Below are positions 8,171 through 14,902 of a DNA stretch of 35,259 nucleotides, piece by piece. The position numbers were made by a program, and so were the translations under genes. This DNA comes from an uncultured Blautia sp. (GTDB taxonomy: Bacteria > Bacillota > Clostridia > Lachnospirales > Lachnospiraceae), in NCBI GenBank assembly GCA_900551075.1, contig URVB01000039.1, positions 1 through 35,259 on the forward strand, written 5' to 3'. The notes beneath the pieces are model-generated. The model did not search any database. It saw nothing but the letters and a program-made list of their open reading frames with translations, and was not told the origin of the DNA. Positions within the stretch are counted from its first letter, which is position 1. Every line of letters begins with the position of its first letter.

Positions 8171-8443
8171 ATGGCAGAGAATAATCTGGGAAATACCCAA
8201 TATTTTAGGACAAAGCCGGATCAGGAGCTTCACGTAAAGGAAGTTTTGGATTTGGTATACAATGCAATGGATGAAAAAGGCTACAACCCGGTCAACCAGA
8301 TCGTAGGCTATATTATGTCGGGTGATCCTACCTATATCACCAGTCATAAAGGCGCCAGAAGTATGATCATGAAGGTTGAGAGGGATGAGCTGGTAGAAGA
8401 GCTTTTGAACGAATATATTAAGAATAAATCCTGGGAACGATAA
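8171..8443 (+). CDS. ireB: IreB-family regulatory phosphoprotein (UPF0297, YrzL)
   Basis: Small 90-residue protein of the IreB/UPF0297 family. Signature EKGYNPVNQIVGYIMSGDP and the following TYITSHKGAR are clear. In Enterococcus, IreB is phosphorylated on N-terminal threonines by the PASTA kinase IreK and restrains envelope-stress resistance. Here a candidate threonine lies in the N-terminal NTQYF segment. Whether the same circuit works here is inference. It is followed after 3 bases by ruvX and then DUF1292, the same order as yrzL-yrrK-yrzB in B. subtilis. Confidence 0.93.
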   Translation: MAENNLGNTQYFRTKPDQELHVKEVLDLVYNAMDEKGYNPVNQIVGYIMSGDPTYITSHKGARSMIMKVERDELVEELLNEYIKNKSWER

Positions 8444-8446
8444 ATT

Positions 8447-8872
8447 ATGCGGATTCTCGGATTGGATTACGGATCAAAAACGGTGGGGGTAGCTGTCAGC
8501 GACCCTCTGGGCCTGACTGCGCAGGGATTGGAGACTATTTGTAGAAAACAGGAGAATAAGCTTCGCCGTACCCTGGCGCGGATCGAGGAACTTGTTTCGG
8601 AGTATCAGGTAGAACGGATTGTGGTTGGATTTCCGAAAAACATGAATAATACGATTGGAGAGCGGGCAGATAAATCTCTGGAATTTAAAGCGATGCTGGA
8701 GAAGAGGACAGGCCTGCCGATTGAGATGTGGGACGAACGGCTGACGAGTGTGGCGGCCAATCGTACACTAATGGAAGCCGGAGTGCGCCGGGAGAACCGG
8801 AAGGAGCATATGGACGAATTGGCTGCCATTTTTATTCTGCAGGGATATTTAGATTCTCTGACAAACAGATAA
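8447..8872 (+). CDS. ruvX: Holliday junction resolvase-like nuclease RuvX/YqgF
   Basis: RNase H-fold protein of 141 residues (YqgF/YrrK). It shows the N-terminal catalytic strand MRILGLDYGSKTVGVAVSD with the first Asp, VVGFPKNMN, and DERLTS followed by HMDELAAIFILQGYL carrying the later acidic residues. Known roles in the family are Holliday-junction-type nuclease activity and 16S pre-rRNA 5' end processing; the second fits this RNA-rich neighbourhood. ATG at 8447 starts 3 bases after ireB with only a weak ribosome binding site, so translational coupling is likely. Full length. Confidence 0.93.
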   Translation: MRILGLDYGSKTVGVAVSDPLGLTAQGLETICRKQENKLRRTLARIEELVSEYQVERIVVGFPKNMNNTIGERADKSLEFKAMLEKRTGLPIEMWDERLTSVAANRTLMEAGVRRENRKEHMDELAAIFILQGYLDSLTNR

Positions 8873-8884
8873 GGAAGAATATAA

Positions 8885-9142
8885 ATGGAGAAAATCAGAT
8901 TTCGGTCGGAAGACGGGACAGTTACGGAATTTTATATAGAGGAACAGACCAGGATCGGAGGGACTGCGTACCTGTTGGTATCTGATTCTCTGGAGGATGA
9001 GGCATCTGCTTATATTTTAAGGGATATATCGGAAGATGCAAGTCTGGAGGCATGCTACGAGATGGTAGAGGACGAAAATGAGCTTCAGGCAGTTTTTAAG
9101 GTTTTTGAGCAGATGATGGAAGACGTGGATTTGGAGATGTAA
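8885..9142 (+). CDS. DUF1292 (YrzB-like) protein
   Basis: Acidic 85-residue protein of the DUF1292 family, function unknown. It has the usual pattern: N-terminal EKIRFRSEDGTVTEFYIEEQ, GGTAYLLVSD, and an acidic C-terminal helix ending MMEDVDLEM. AAGGAAG upstream (8872-8878) serves as ribosome binding site. Its fixed position after ireB-ruvX matches Bacillus and other Firmicutes. The frame ends 66 bases before the RNase J start, so co-transcription is likely. Confidence 0.9.
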   Translation: MEKIRFRSEDGTVTEFYIEEQTRIGGTAYLLVSDSLEDEASAYILRDISEDASLEACYEMVEDENELQAVFKVFEQMMEDVDLEM

Positions 9143-9208
9143 CAGAATAAAATTAATAGTATCCTGCAAGGCAGGTGTATTTTGTGTGCCAAAATGGAGG
9201 GGCAATTA

Positions 9209-11065
9209 TTGAAAAGCGAAAATAGCAGTAATAATTATAGAAAGGGCAGCGGATACGGACAGGGTGCTGCCGACAAAACGAAAAAGCAAGTGACAAAACA
9301 AATAAATAACCGATACAAACAGCAGCAGCGGTCAAATAGTAACCGTGCGGAAAAGACAAACAAAGCAGTATTCAAAAATCCGGTAAAGAATCCCGGAAGG
9401 CGCGGACGCAAGGCATCTTCCAGACTGAAGATCATTCCGTTGGGCGGCCTGGAACAGATCGGAATGAATATTACAGCTTTTGAATATGAAGATAGTATAG
9501 TAGTGGTAGACTGTGGATTATCTTTCCCGGAGGATGATATGCTGGGGATCGACCTTGTGATTCCGGATGTCACATATCTGAAGGACAATCTTTCCAAGGT
9601 CAAGGGATTTGTCATCACTCATGGACATGAAGACCATATCGGGGCGCTGCCCTATGTGCTGAAGGACGTGAATGTTCCGATTTATTCCACAAAACTGACA
9701 TTGGGGTTGATTACCAACAAACTAAAGGAGCACAATCTGGTGCGTACCACAAAATTAAAGGAGGTCAGACACGGGCAGGTCATTAATTTGGGTGATTTTT
9801 CCATTGAATTCATCAAGACCAATCACAGTATTCAGGATGCATCGGCCCTTGCTGTGTATTCTCCGGCAGGAATCGTGGTGCATACCGGTGACTTTAAGGT
9901 GGATTATACGCCTGTTTTCGGAGATGCAATTGATCTGCAGCGCTTTGCGGAAATCGGAAAAAAGGGCGTGCTTGCATTGATGTGCGACAGTACCAATGCC
10001 GAGCGTCCCGGATTTACGATGTCAGAGCGCACAGTGGGAAGAGTTTTCGATAATTTATTTAACGAGCACAAGAATACCAGGATCATCATTGCAACCTTTG
10101 CCTCGAATGTGGATCGTGTACAGCAGATCATCAATACTGCTTATCGTTTCGGACGCAAGGTGGCAGTGGAGGGCCGCAGTATGGTAAATGTCATTTCTAC
10201 GGCATCTGAGCTGGGGTATCTGAGAATTCCGGAGAATACACTGATCGAAATTGATCAGGTGAAGAACTATCCGGATGAGAAGGTGGTGCTGATCACTACG
10301 GGAAGCCAGGGTGAATCTATGGCGGCGCTTTCCCGTATGGCAGCCAATATTCATAAGAAGATTACCATCAAGCCGAATGATACGATTATTTTCAGCTCCA
10401 ATCCGATTCCGGGAAACGAAAAAGCAGTTTCTAAGGTCATTAATGAGCTGTCTATGAAAGGTGCAAAGGTTATTTTCCAGGACGCGCATGTATCCGGACA
10501 TGCCTGTCAGGAAGAGATTAAGCTGATCTATTCACTGGTTCGTCCGAGATATGCGATTCCTGTTCACGGCGAATACCGTCATCTGACAGCGCAGAAGCAC
10601 ATAGTGGAGGATTTGGGGATTCCGAAGGAAAACATTTTCATTCTTTCCTCCGGAAATGTCCTGGAGCTGGATGACCAGAGCGCAGAAGTGACCGGAATGG
10701 TTCATACAGGTGCGATCCTGGTAGATGGTCTGGGTGTTGGCGATGTAGGAAATATCGTACTTCGTGACAGACAGCATCTGGCAGAGGATGGCATAATGAT
10801 CGTAGTTATGACATTGGAACGCCACAGCAATGTGGTTCTGTCAGGACCGGATATTGTGTCCAGAGGCTTTGTTTATGTCCGTGAATCCGAGGATCTCATG
10901 GATCATGCAAGAGAGGTCGTGGAAAATGCGCTGGATTCCTGCCTGGACCGCAATATTACGGACTGGGGCAGGATTAAGACGGTAGTGAAGGATGCTTTGA
11001 GTGATTTCCTCTGGAAACGTACAAAGAGAAGCCCGATGATACTTCCGATCATCATGGAGGCATAA
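9209..11065 (+). CDS. rnj: Ribonuclease J with a basic N-terminal extension
   Basis: Metallo-beta-lactamase/beta-CASP ribonuclease, about 618 residues, with endonuclease and 5'-3' exonuclease roles in mRNA decay and rRNA maturation. The catalytic motif THGHEDHIG (H138-H143), HTGDFKVD, CDSTNAERPG, SGHACQEE and PVHGEYRH are all in place, so the enzyme should be active. Before the conserved core (from LKIIPLGGLEQIGMN) lie about 72 residues rich in Lys, Arg, Asn and Gln, probably disordered. TTG 9209 is chosen because GGAGGGG (9196-9202) sits 6 bases upstream; ATG 9194 would overlap that site, and TTG 9182 is a further option. It overlaps no neighbour, and the YlbF gene starts 2 bases after its stop. 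Confidence 0.94.
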   Translation: MKSENSSNNYRKGSGYGQGAADKTKKQVTKQINNRYKQQQRSNSNRAEKTNKAVFKNPVKNPGRRGRKASSRLKIIPLGGLEQIGMNITAFEYEDSIVVVDCGLSFPEDDMLGIDLVIPDVTYLKDNLSKVKGFVITHGHEDHIGALPYVLKDVNVPIYSTKLTLGLITNKLKEHNLVRTTKLKEVRHGQVINLGDFSIEFIKTNHSIQDASALAVYSPAGIVVHTGDFKVDYTPVFGDAIDLQRFAEIGKKGVLALMCDSTNAERPGFTMSERTVGRVFDNLFNEHKNTRIIIATFASNVDRVQQIINTAYRFGRKVAVEGRSMVNVISTASELGYLRIPENTLIEIDQVKNYPDEKVVLITTGSQGESMAALSRMAANIHKKITIKPNDTIIFSSNPIPGNEKAVSKVINELSMKGAKVIFQDAHVSGHACQEEIKLIYSLVRPRYAIPVHGEYRHLTAQKHIVEDLGIPKENIFILSSGNVLELDDQSAEVTGMVHTGAILVDGLGVGDVGNIVLRDRQHLAEDGIMIVVMTLERHSNVVLSGPDIVSRGFVYVRESEDLMDHAREVVENALDSCLDRNITDWGRIKTVVKDALSDFLWKRTKRSPMILPIIMEA

Positions 11066-11067
11066 AA

Positions 11068-11406
11068 ATGGATGCGGTCAGCAGAAATATTCGGATACTT
11101 CTTTCTGTGGTGAAGCGGAGCGAAGTATACAGAGAATACAAAAAACAGGAAGATATCTTAAATAAAAATCCGCAGCTTCGGGAAAGGGTTGATCAGTTCC
11201 GTGCAGATAATTTCCGCCTTCAGAATGAGGCGGGAAGAGAGGATTTGTTCCTTGTTGCAGAGCAGCTTTCCAGGGAATCCGCCGAATTACGGCGGATTCC
11301 GGAGGTAAATGCTTATCTGGATGCAGAGCTTGCACTCTGCAAAATGATGCAGAGAATCTGCCGGGAGTTGACAGAAGGAATTGATATGCATGTTCCGAAT
11401 CTATAG
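11068..11406 (+). CDS. YlbF/YmcA-family regulator
   Basis: Helical 112-residue protein of the YlbF/YmcA (DUF964) family. It shows the family pattern of two long helices with SEVYREYKKQEDILNKNPQL and a C-terminal AELALCKMMQRICREL. In B. subtilis, YlbF with YmcA and YaaT forms the Y-complex that steers RNase Y and influences sporulation and biofilm genes. Here the gene is coupled to RNase J (2-base gap, GGAGG at 11056-11060), which suggests a role in RNA processing. That role is inference; no partner genes are in the window. Confidence 0.85.
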   Translation: MDAVSRNIRILLSVVKRSEVYREYKKQEDILNKNPQLRERVDQFRADNFRLQNEAGREDLFLVAEQLSRESAELRRIPEVNAYLDAELALCKMMQRICRELTEGIDMHVPNL

Positions 11407-11423
11407 GGGCATTGCTGTGCCCC
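11406..11423 (+). terminator. Weak hairpin after the YlbF gene
   Basis: Stem GGGGCA / TGCCCC (11406-11411 and 11418-11423) overlapping the last base of the YlbF stop, followed only by TTTAGTATTTG. Without a proper T-tract it is more likely a partial terminator or an mRNA-stabilising element inside the operon. Confidence 0.4.
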
Positions 11424-11463
11424 TTTAGTATTTGTGAATCAGTACACCGAAAGGAAGGGGATT

Positions 11464-11865
11464 ATGGGAAATACGAGAGAGAGAGTAGGAGCAGCCGGTG
11501 TGGTTGTGGCAGGAGGCTTTTTCAGGATTGTCCTGTACATCTGTGTTGTTGTTTTGATATTCTGGATCGGCAAGAGTACATATCAGTTCGGCTATGATAT
11601 TTTTAACCAGCAGCCGATGAGCCCGGGAGAAGGGCAGGAAGTGACAGTGGTAATCAAACAGGATACTTCCGTGTATCAAGTTGCCAAAACCCTGGAGAGT
11701 AAGGGCCTTGTAAAGGATGCAAAGGTCTTTTATGTGCAGGAGAAGCTGTCTAATTACAGGGGTCGGTTAAGACCTGGTACATATTTGCTGAGTACAGCTT
11801 ACACACCTACCAGAATCATGGGAATTTTGGCAGGTGATACGGAACAGGAGGGGACGGGTTCGTGA
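11464..11865 (+). CDS. MltG/YceG-like membrane protein without catalytic domain
   Basis: Protein of 133 residues with one N-terminal transmembrane helix (about residues 16-38) and an extracytoplasmic domain. That domain resembles the LysM-like N-terminal part of MltG, with VTVVIKQDTSVYQVAKTL, GLVKDAKVFYV and LRPGTYLLS. Full MltG, an endolytic transglycosylase that trims nascent peptidoglycan strands, is 330 or more residues. The catalytic domain with its Glu is entirely missing and no remnant follows. The position before trmR-trhP matches yrrL (mltG) in B. subtilis, so it is the syntenic gene, shortened. ATG 11464 has AAGGAAGGGG just upstream. The stop overlaps the trmR start by 4 bases. Confidence 0.78.
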   Translation: MGNTRERVGAAGVVVAGGFFRIVLYICVVVLIFWIGKSTYQFGYDIFNQQPMSPGEGQEVTVVIKQDTSVYQVAKTLESKGLVKDAKVFYVQEKLSNYRGRLRPGTYLLSTAYTPTRIMGILAGDTEQEGTGS

Positions 11866-12503
11866 TTGTGGATGAGAGGATGAGGTCTTATATCAATTCT
11901 CTGGATATGGGAAACACCCCATTTTTGGAGGAATTGGAGCGGACTGCGCTGGCAGATGGCGTCCCCATCATCCGCAGGGAAATGCAGAGCTTCATAAAGG
12001 TGCTTTTAGCTGTGCATCAGCCAAAGCGGATTTTAGAGGTGGGGACAGCCGTTGGCTTCTCCACACTTCTTATGTGTGAATACGGAAAACCGGATCTTCA
12101 GATGACAACGATAGAAAATTATGAGAAGAGAATTCCGCTGGCAAAAGAAAATTTCAAAAAAGCGGAAAGAGAATCTCAGATTACGTTTCTGGAAGGAGAT
12201 GCAGGTGAAATTTTAAAAATTCTGACAGAGCCGTTTGACATGATTTTTATGGATGCGGCAAAGGGGCAGTATATTCACTGGCTCCCGGATGTGCTGCGGC
12301 TGATGTATCCGGGAAGTATTCTGGTGTCGGATAATGTACTGCAGCAGGGGGATATCATAGAATCCCATTATCTGGTGGAGCGGCGCAATCGTACGATATA
12401 TAAAAGAATGCGGGAGTACCTGTATGAGCTTAAGCATAACCCCCAGCTTCTGACTGCGATACTGCCCCTGGGTGATGGCGTGGCGGTCAGTGTGAAGCAG
12501 TAA
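11862..12503 (+). CDS. trmR: tRNA 5-hydroxyuridine methyltransferase TrmR (O-methyltransferase)
   Basis: Class I SAM-dependent O-methyltransferase, 213 residues, of the YrrM/TrmR family. SAM-binding motif EVGTAVGFSTLLM, acidic motif TTIENYEKR, FMDAAKGQYIHWLP and VSDNVLQQG are typical. In B. subtilis TrmR methylates 5-hydroxyuridine at tRNA position 34 to mo5U. The assignment to that reaction rests on similarity plus synteny: the downstream U32-family gene (TrhP) makes the hydroxyuridine. It uses a GTG start at 11862 that overlaps the previous stop, with AGGAGGGG ten bases upstream, so translation is probably coupled. Without context it would be called only a family 3 O-methyltransferase. Confidence 0.87.
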   Translation: MIVDERMRSYINSLDMGNTPFLEELERTALADGVPIIRREMQSFIKVLLAVHQPKRILEVGTAVGFSTLLMCEYGKPDLQMTTIENYEKRIPLAKENFKKAERESQITFLEGDAGEILKILTEPFDMIFMDAAKGQYIHWLPDVLRLMYPGSILVSDNVLQQGDIIESHYLVERRNRTIYKRMREYLYELKHNPQLLTAILPLGDGVAVSVKQ

Positions 12504-12562
12504 AAAACGGCGGATGCCGGTCATAGCAAGTGCCGCAATGACTGCGGCGATAGGAGGAAATG

Positions 12563-13786
12563 ATGAGAAAACCGGAATTACTGGTGCCGGCAGGCAGTCT
12601 TGAGGTTTTGAAGATTGCAGTTATCTTTGGCGCAGATGCTGTGTATATTGGAGGAGCAGCGTTTGGCCTTCGCGCAAAAGCAAAAAATTTTTCCCGTGAG
12701 GATATGGCAGAGGGCATTGCATTTGCTCATGAGCATGGGGTAAAGGTCTATGTGACAGTCAATATTCTGGCGCATAACGCCGATCTGCCGGGAGTGCGTG
12801 TATATCTGGAAGAGCTTAAGGAACTGAAGCCGGATGCGCTGATTATTGCGGACCCGGGGGTTTTTGCCTGTGCAAGAGAAATTTGTCCGGAAATAGAATG
12901 TCACATCAGTACACAGGCCAACAATACGAATTATGAGACCTGCCGTTTCTGGTACCGGCTGGGTGCGAAGCGGGTAGTAACGGCAAGAGAGCTTTCTCTT
13001 GAAGAGATTCAGGAAATTCGGGCGCATATTCCGGAGGATATGGAGATTGAGACTTTTGTGCATGGAGCCATGTGTATTTCCTATTCGGGAAGATGTCTGT
13101 TGAGTAACTTTCTGGCAGGGAGAGATGCAAACCAGGGTGCCTGCACGCATCCATGCCGTTGGAAGTATTCTATTGTGGAAGAGACCCGGCCGGGAGAATA
13201 TATGCCTGTATATGAAAACGAGCGCGGAACTTATATTTTTAATTCCAGGGACCTGTGTATGATTGAGCATATGGATGATATTTTGAACAGCGGCATCAGC
13301 AGTCTGAAAATCGAAGGGCGGATGAAAACGGCTCTTTATGTGGCGACAGTTGCCAGGACCTATCGCAGAGCGATGGATGATTATCTGGAGAGTCCTCAGA
13401 AATATAGGGAGCATATGGCGTGGTATCAGGAGCAGATATCAAACTGCACATACCGGCAGTTTACAACGGGATTTTTTTACGGAAAGCCTGATCAGAATGC
13501 ACAGATATATGACAGCAATACCTATGTCAGGGAATATACGTATCTAGGGTATGCGGAGTCTGTGGATGAACGCGGTTTGGTGCAGGTTACCCAGAGAAAT
13601 AAATTTACAGTGGGTGAGCATATTGAGGTGATGAAGCCGGATGGCAGAGATGTGCATGTGATTGTCCGTGCAATCTATGACGAAGAGGGAAATGCGATAG
13701 AGAGTGCTCCGCATCCGCAGCGGAAATTGTATGTGGACTTGGGCGCAGGGGTGGAGGTCTATGATCTTCTTCGAAGAGCGGAATAA
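12563..13786 (+). CDS. trhP: U32-family tRNA hydroxylation protein TrhP (YrrN/YrrO-like)
   Basis: Protein of about 407 residues of the former peptidase U32 family. N-terminal KPELLVPAGSLEVLKIA and GADAVYIGG, the HGAMCISYSGRCLLS segment and GACTHPCRWKY supply the conserved cysteines typical of the Fe-S-dependent members, and SLKIEGRMKT follows. TrhP-type proteins work with prephenate-derived chemistry to make 5-hydroxyuridine at tRNA wobble position 34. The adjacent TrmR gene supports that role over a protease. GGAGG at 12553-12557 favours ATG 12563 (5-base spacing) over ATG 12560. B. subtilis has two tandem copies (yrrN, yrrO); only one is present here. Confidence 0.88.
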   Translation: MRKPELLVPAGSLEVLKIAVIFGADAVYIGGAAFGLRAKAKNFSREDMAEGIAFAHEHGVKVYVTVNILAHNADLPGVRVYLEELKELKPDALIIADPGVFACAREICPEIECHISTQANNTNYETCRFWYRLGAKRVVTARELSLEEIQEIRAHIPEDMEIETFVHGAMCISYSGRCLLSNFLAGRDANQGACTHPCRWKYSIVEETRPGEYMPVYENERGTYIFNSRDLCMIEHMDDILNSGISSLKIEGRMKTALYVATVARTYRRAMDDYLESPQKYREHMAWYQEQISNCTYRQFTTGFFYGKPDQNAQIYDSNTYVREYTYLGYAESVDERGLVQVTQRNKFTVGEHIEVMKPDGRDVHVIVRAIYDEEGNAIESAPHPQRKLYVDLGAGVEVYDLLRRAE

Positions 13787-13804
13787 ACAGTGACAAAATT
13801 AATG

Positions 13805-13835
13805 GGCGGTACCGTTGGGTACCGCCTGTTTTTTT
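13805..13835 (+). terminator. Strong terminator after trhP
   Basis: Perfect 9-bp stem GGCGGTACC / GGTACCGCC (13805-13813, 13818-13826) with a GTTG loop, then TG and a run of seven T. It ends the rightward cluster just before the convergent sigma-K gene. Confidence 0.93.
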
Positions 13836-13859
13836 ATCCGCTTTTTTGGAGAATGGAAA

Positions 13860-14486
13860 TTAGATATCTGTAAATAGGGCCTGGAGCTTCCTGAGTGCAT
13901 TTTTTTCGATCCGTGAAACATAAGATCGGCTGATGTGAAGTCTGCCTGCAATTTCTCTCTGGGTTTTTTCTTCTTCCCCGCCCAGACCGTAGCGGCAGCA
14001 AATGACCTGATATTCCTTGGGAGAGAGGAGAGTTTCTAAGGACTGCATCAGAAGTTTGACATCCTCACGAGTGGAATAATTTTCTACGATATCTATGGGT
14101 GGGCTCTCAATAATGTCCAGAAGACTGATTTCATTTCCTTCCTTGTCAGTTCCGATGGGTTCATAGAGAGAGACTTCTTTGGAGTATTTCTTCTTGGAAC
14201 GAAGCATCATCAGAAGCTCATTATCAATACATCGGGCGGCATAAGTGGAGAGCCGGGTGGACTTGGAGACGTCAAAGGTGGAGATTGCTTTGATGAGTCC
14301 TATGGTTCCGATGGAAATCAAATCATCCAGTTCTTCGTCAGTGCCCTGATATTTTTTGACAACATGGGCGACAAGACGGAGATTCCGTTCAATCAGGATA
14401 TTTTTTGCTTCTAAATCGCCCCCCTGGTAACGTTGAAGATAGAATTTTTCCTCGGCTGCTGTCAAAGGTTTTAAAAAGGTCTTCAA
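13860..14486 (-). CDS. sigK: Sporulation sigma factor SigK, pro-sequence absent
   Basis: Sigma-70 family factor of 208 residues matching the late mother-cell factor sigma-K. Region 2 reads ILIERNLRLVAHVVKKY, DDLISIGTIGLIKAI and TYAARCIDNELLM; DPIGxDKEGNEISL is replaced by EPIGTDKEGNEISLLDI; region 4 has EKTQREIAGRLHISRSYVSR. The start is TTG (14484-14486) with GAGGTGA five bases upstream. An in-frame TGA 12 bases upstream (14496-14498) excludes the ~20-residue hydrophobic pro-sequence that Bacillus removes by SpoIVFB cleavage. The gene is continuous, with no skin-type interruption. It is convergent with the trhP operon and divergent from the sugar operon. It implies a sporulation programme in this lineage, but does not prove that the strain sporulates. 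Confidence 0.9.
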   Translation of the reverse strand: MKTFLKPLTAAEEKFYLQRYQGGDLEAKNILIERNLRLVAHVVKKYQGTDEELDDLISIGTIGLIKAISTFDVSKSTRLSTYAARCIDNELLMMLRSKKKYSKEVSLYEPIGTDKEGNEISLLDIIESPPIDIVENYSTREDVKLLMQSLETLLSPKEYQVICCRYGLGGEEEKTQREIAGRLHISRSYVSRIEKNALRKLQALFTDI

Positions 14487-14635
14487 ATCTTCACCTCAAA
14501 GGGGATTTCTTTATAGTTTATGTCGGGGACTGGCTCTTCGTGCTTTTCCCATCATTTTATCAGGAGGAATCAATGCTCTGCGATCCTACACCTTTATAAG
14601 GCCTGTTGCATAAAAATATCTTAATAAATGTTTAT

Positions 14636-14647
14636 ATAAACGTTTAT
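14636..14647. promoter_or_regulatory. LacI-family-like operator palindrome
   Basis: Perfect 12-bp palindrome ATAAACGTTTAT with a central CG, the hallmark of LacI/GalR-type operators (the RbsR and PurR core is AAACGTTT). It overlaps a second perfect palindrome, GTTTATATAAAC (14630-14641). It lies 256 bases before the sugar-binding protein start. No LacI-family gene is in the window, so the regulator is unknown. A strict CcpA cre site would need TG and CA at the outer positions, which are absent. Confidence 0.5.
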
Positions 14648-14794
14648 GTAAGAAAGGGCTAAAACCATAAATGAATTGAAAGAAATGACAAAAACAGTAG
14701 TAAATATATACAAAATACAAAAAAATAATTCTTATAAATTCACGAAAATGCAGATGGATGCGAACAAAATATAAAAGAAATATTGAAAATTTTA

Positions 14795-14800
14795 TATAAT
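14795..14800 (+). promoter_or_regulatory. Candidate -10 element for the sugar ABC operon
   Basis: Consensus TATAAT about 100 bases before the start codon. No good -35 lies 16-18 bases upstream (TAAAAG at 14772-14777), so it may need an activator or may be chance in this AT-rich stretch. Confidence 0.4.
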
Positions 14801-14848
14801 CATTTAAAATATAAAAAAGCAATTGGAAAAGAATTCCATAAACCCGAT

Positions 14849-14869
14849 ATTAATGGCAAGGCCGTTAAT
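14849..14869 (+). promoter_or_regulatory. Leader hairpin / inverted repeat before the sugar-binding protein
   Basis: ATTAATGGC, AAG loop, GCCGTTAAT: a 9-bp stem in RNA with one G-U pair, ending 20 bases before the AGGAGGG ribosome binding site. It could stabilise the mRNA 5' end or be a protein-binding inverted repeat. It has no T-tract, so it is not a terminator. Confidence 0.45.
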
Positions 14870-14902
14870 ATAAAACACTACATTTATCAGGAGGGTAAAA
14901 GA

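Larger units (their letters stand above)
14487..14902. other. AT-rich divergent regulatory region between sigK and the sugar operon
   Basis: A 416-base stretch with no convincing gene. It must hold the sigK promoter (leftward) and the sugar-operon promoter (rightward). Separate elements seen are the overlapping palindromes at 14630-14647, a TATAAT at 14795-14800 and a leader hairpin at 14849-14869. It is much richer in A and T than the flanking genes. Confidence 0.7.

Noticed and set aside
12578..13414. Open frame of 278 codons on the minus strand
   Set aside because: Antisense to trhP; no motif and no ribosome binding site.
14591..14622. Sigma-E-type promoter for sigK on the minus strand (ATATT, 14 bases, CTTATAAA)
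   Set aside because: Partial match only in an AT-rich stretch, more than 100 bases from the start codon; cannot be separated from chance by eye.
14630..14647. CcpA cre site
   Set aside because: The core AAACGTTT fits, but the outer TG and CA of the cre consensus are missing, so only a general LacI-type operator is proposed.
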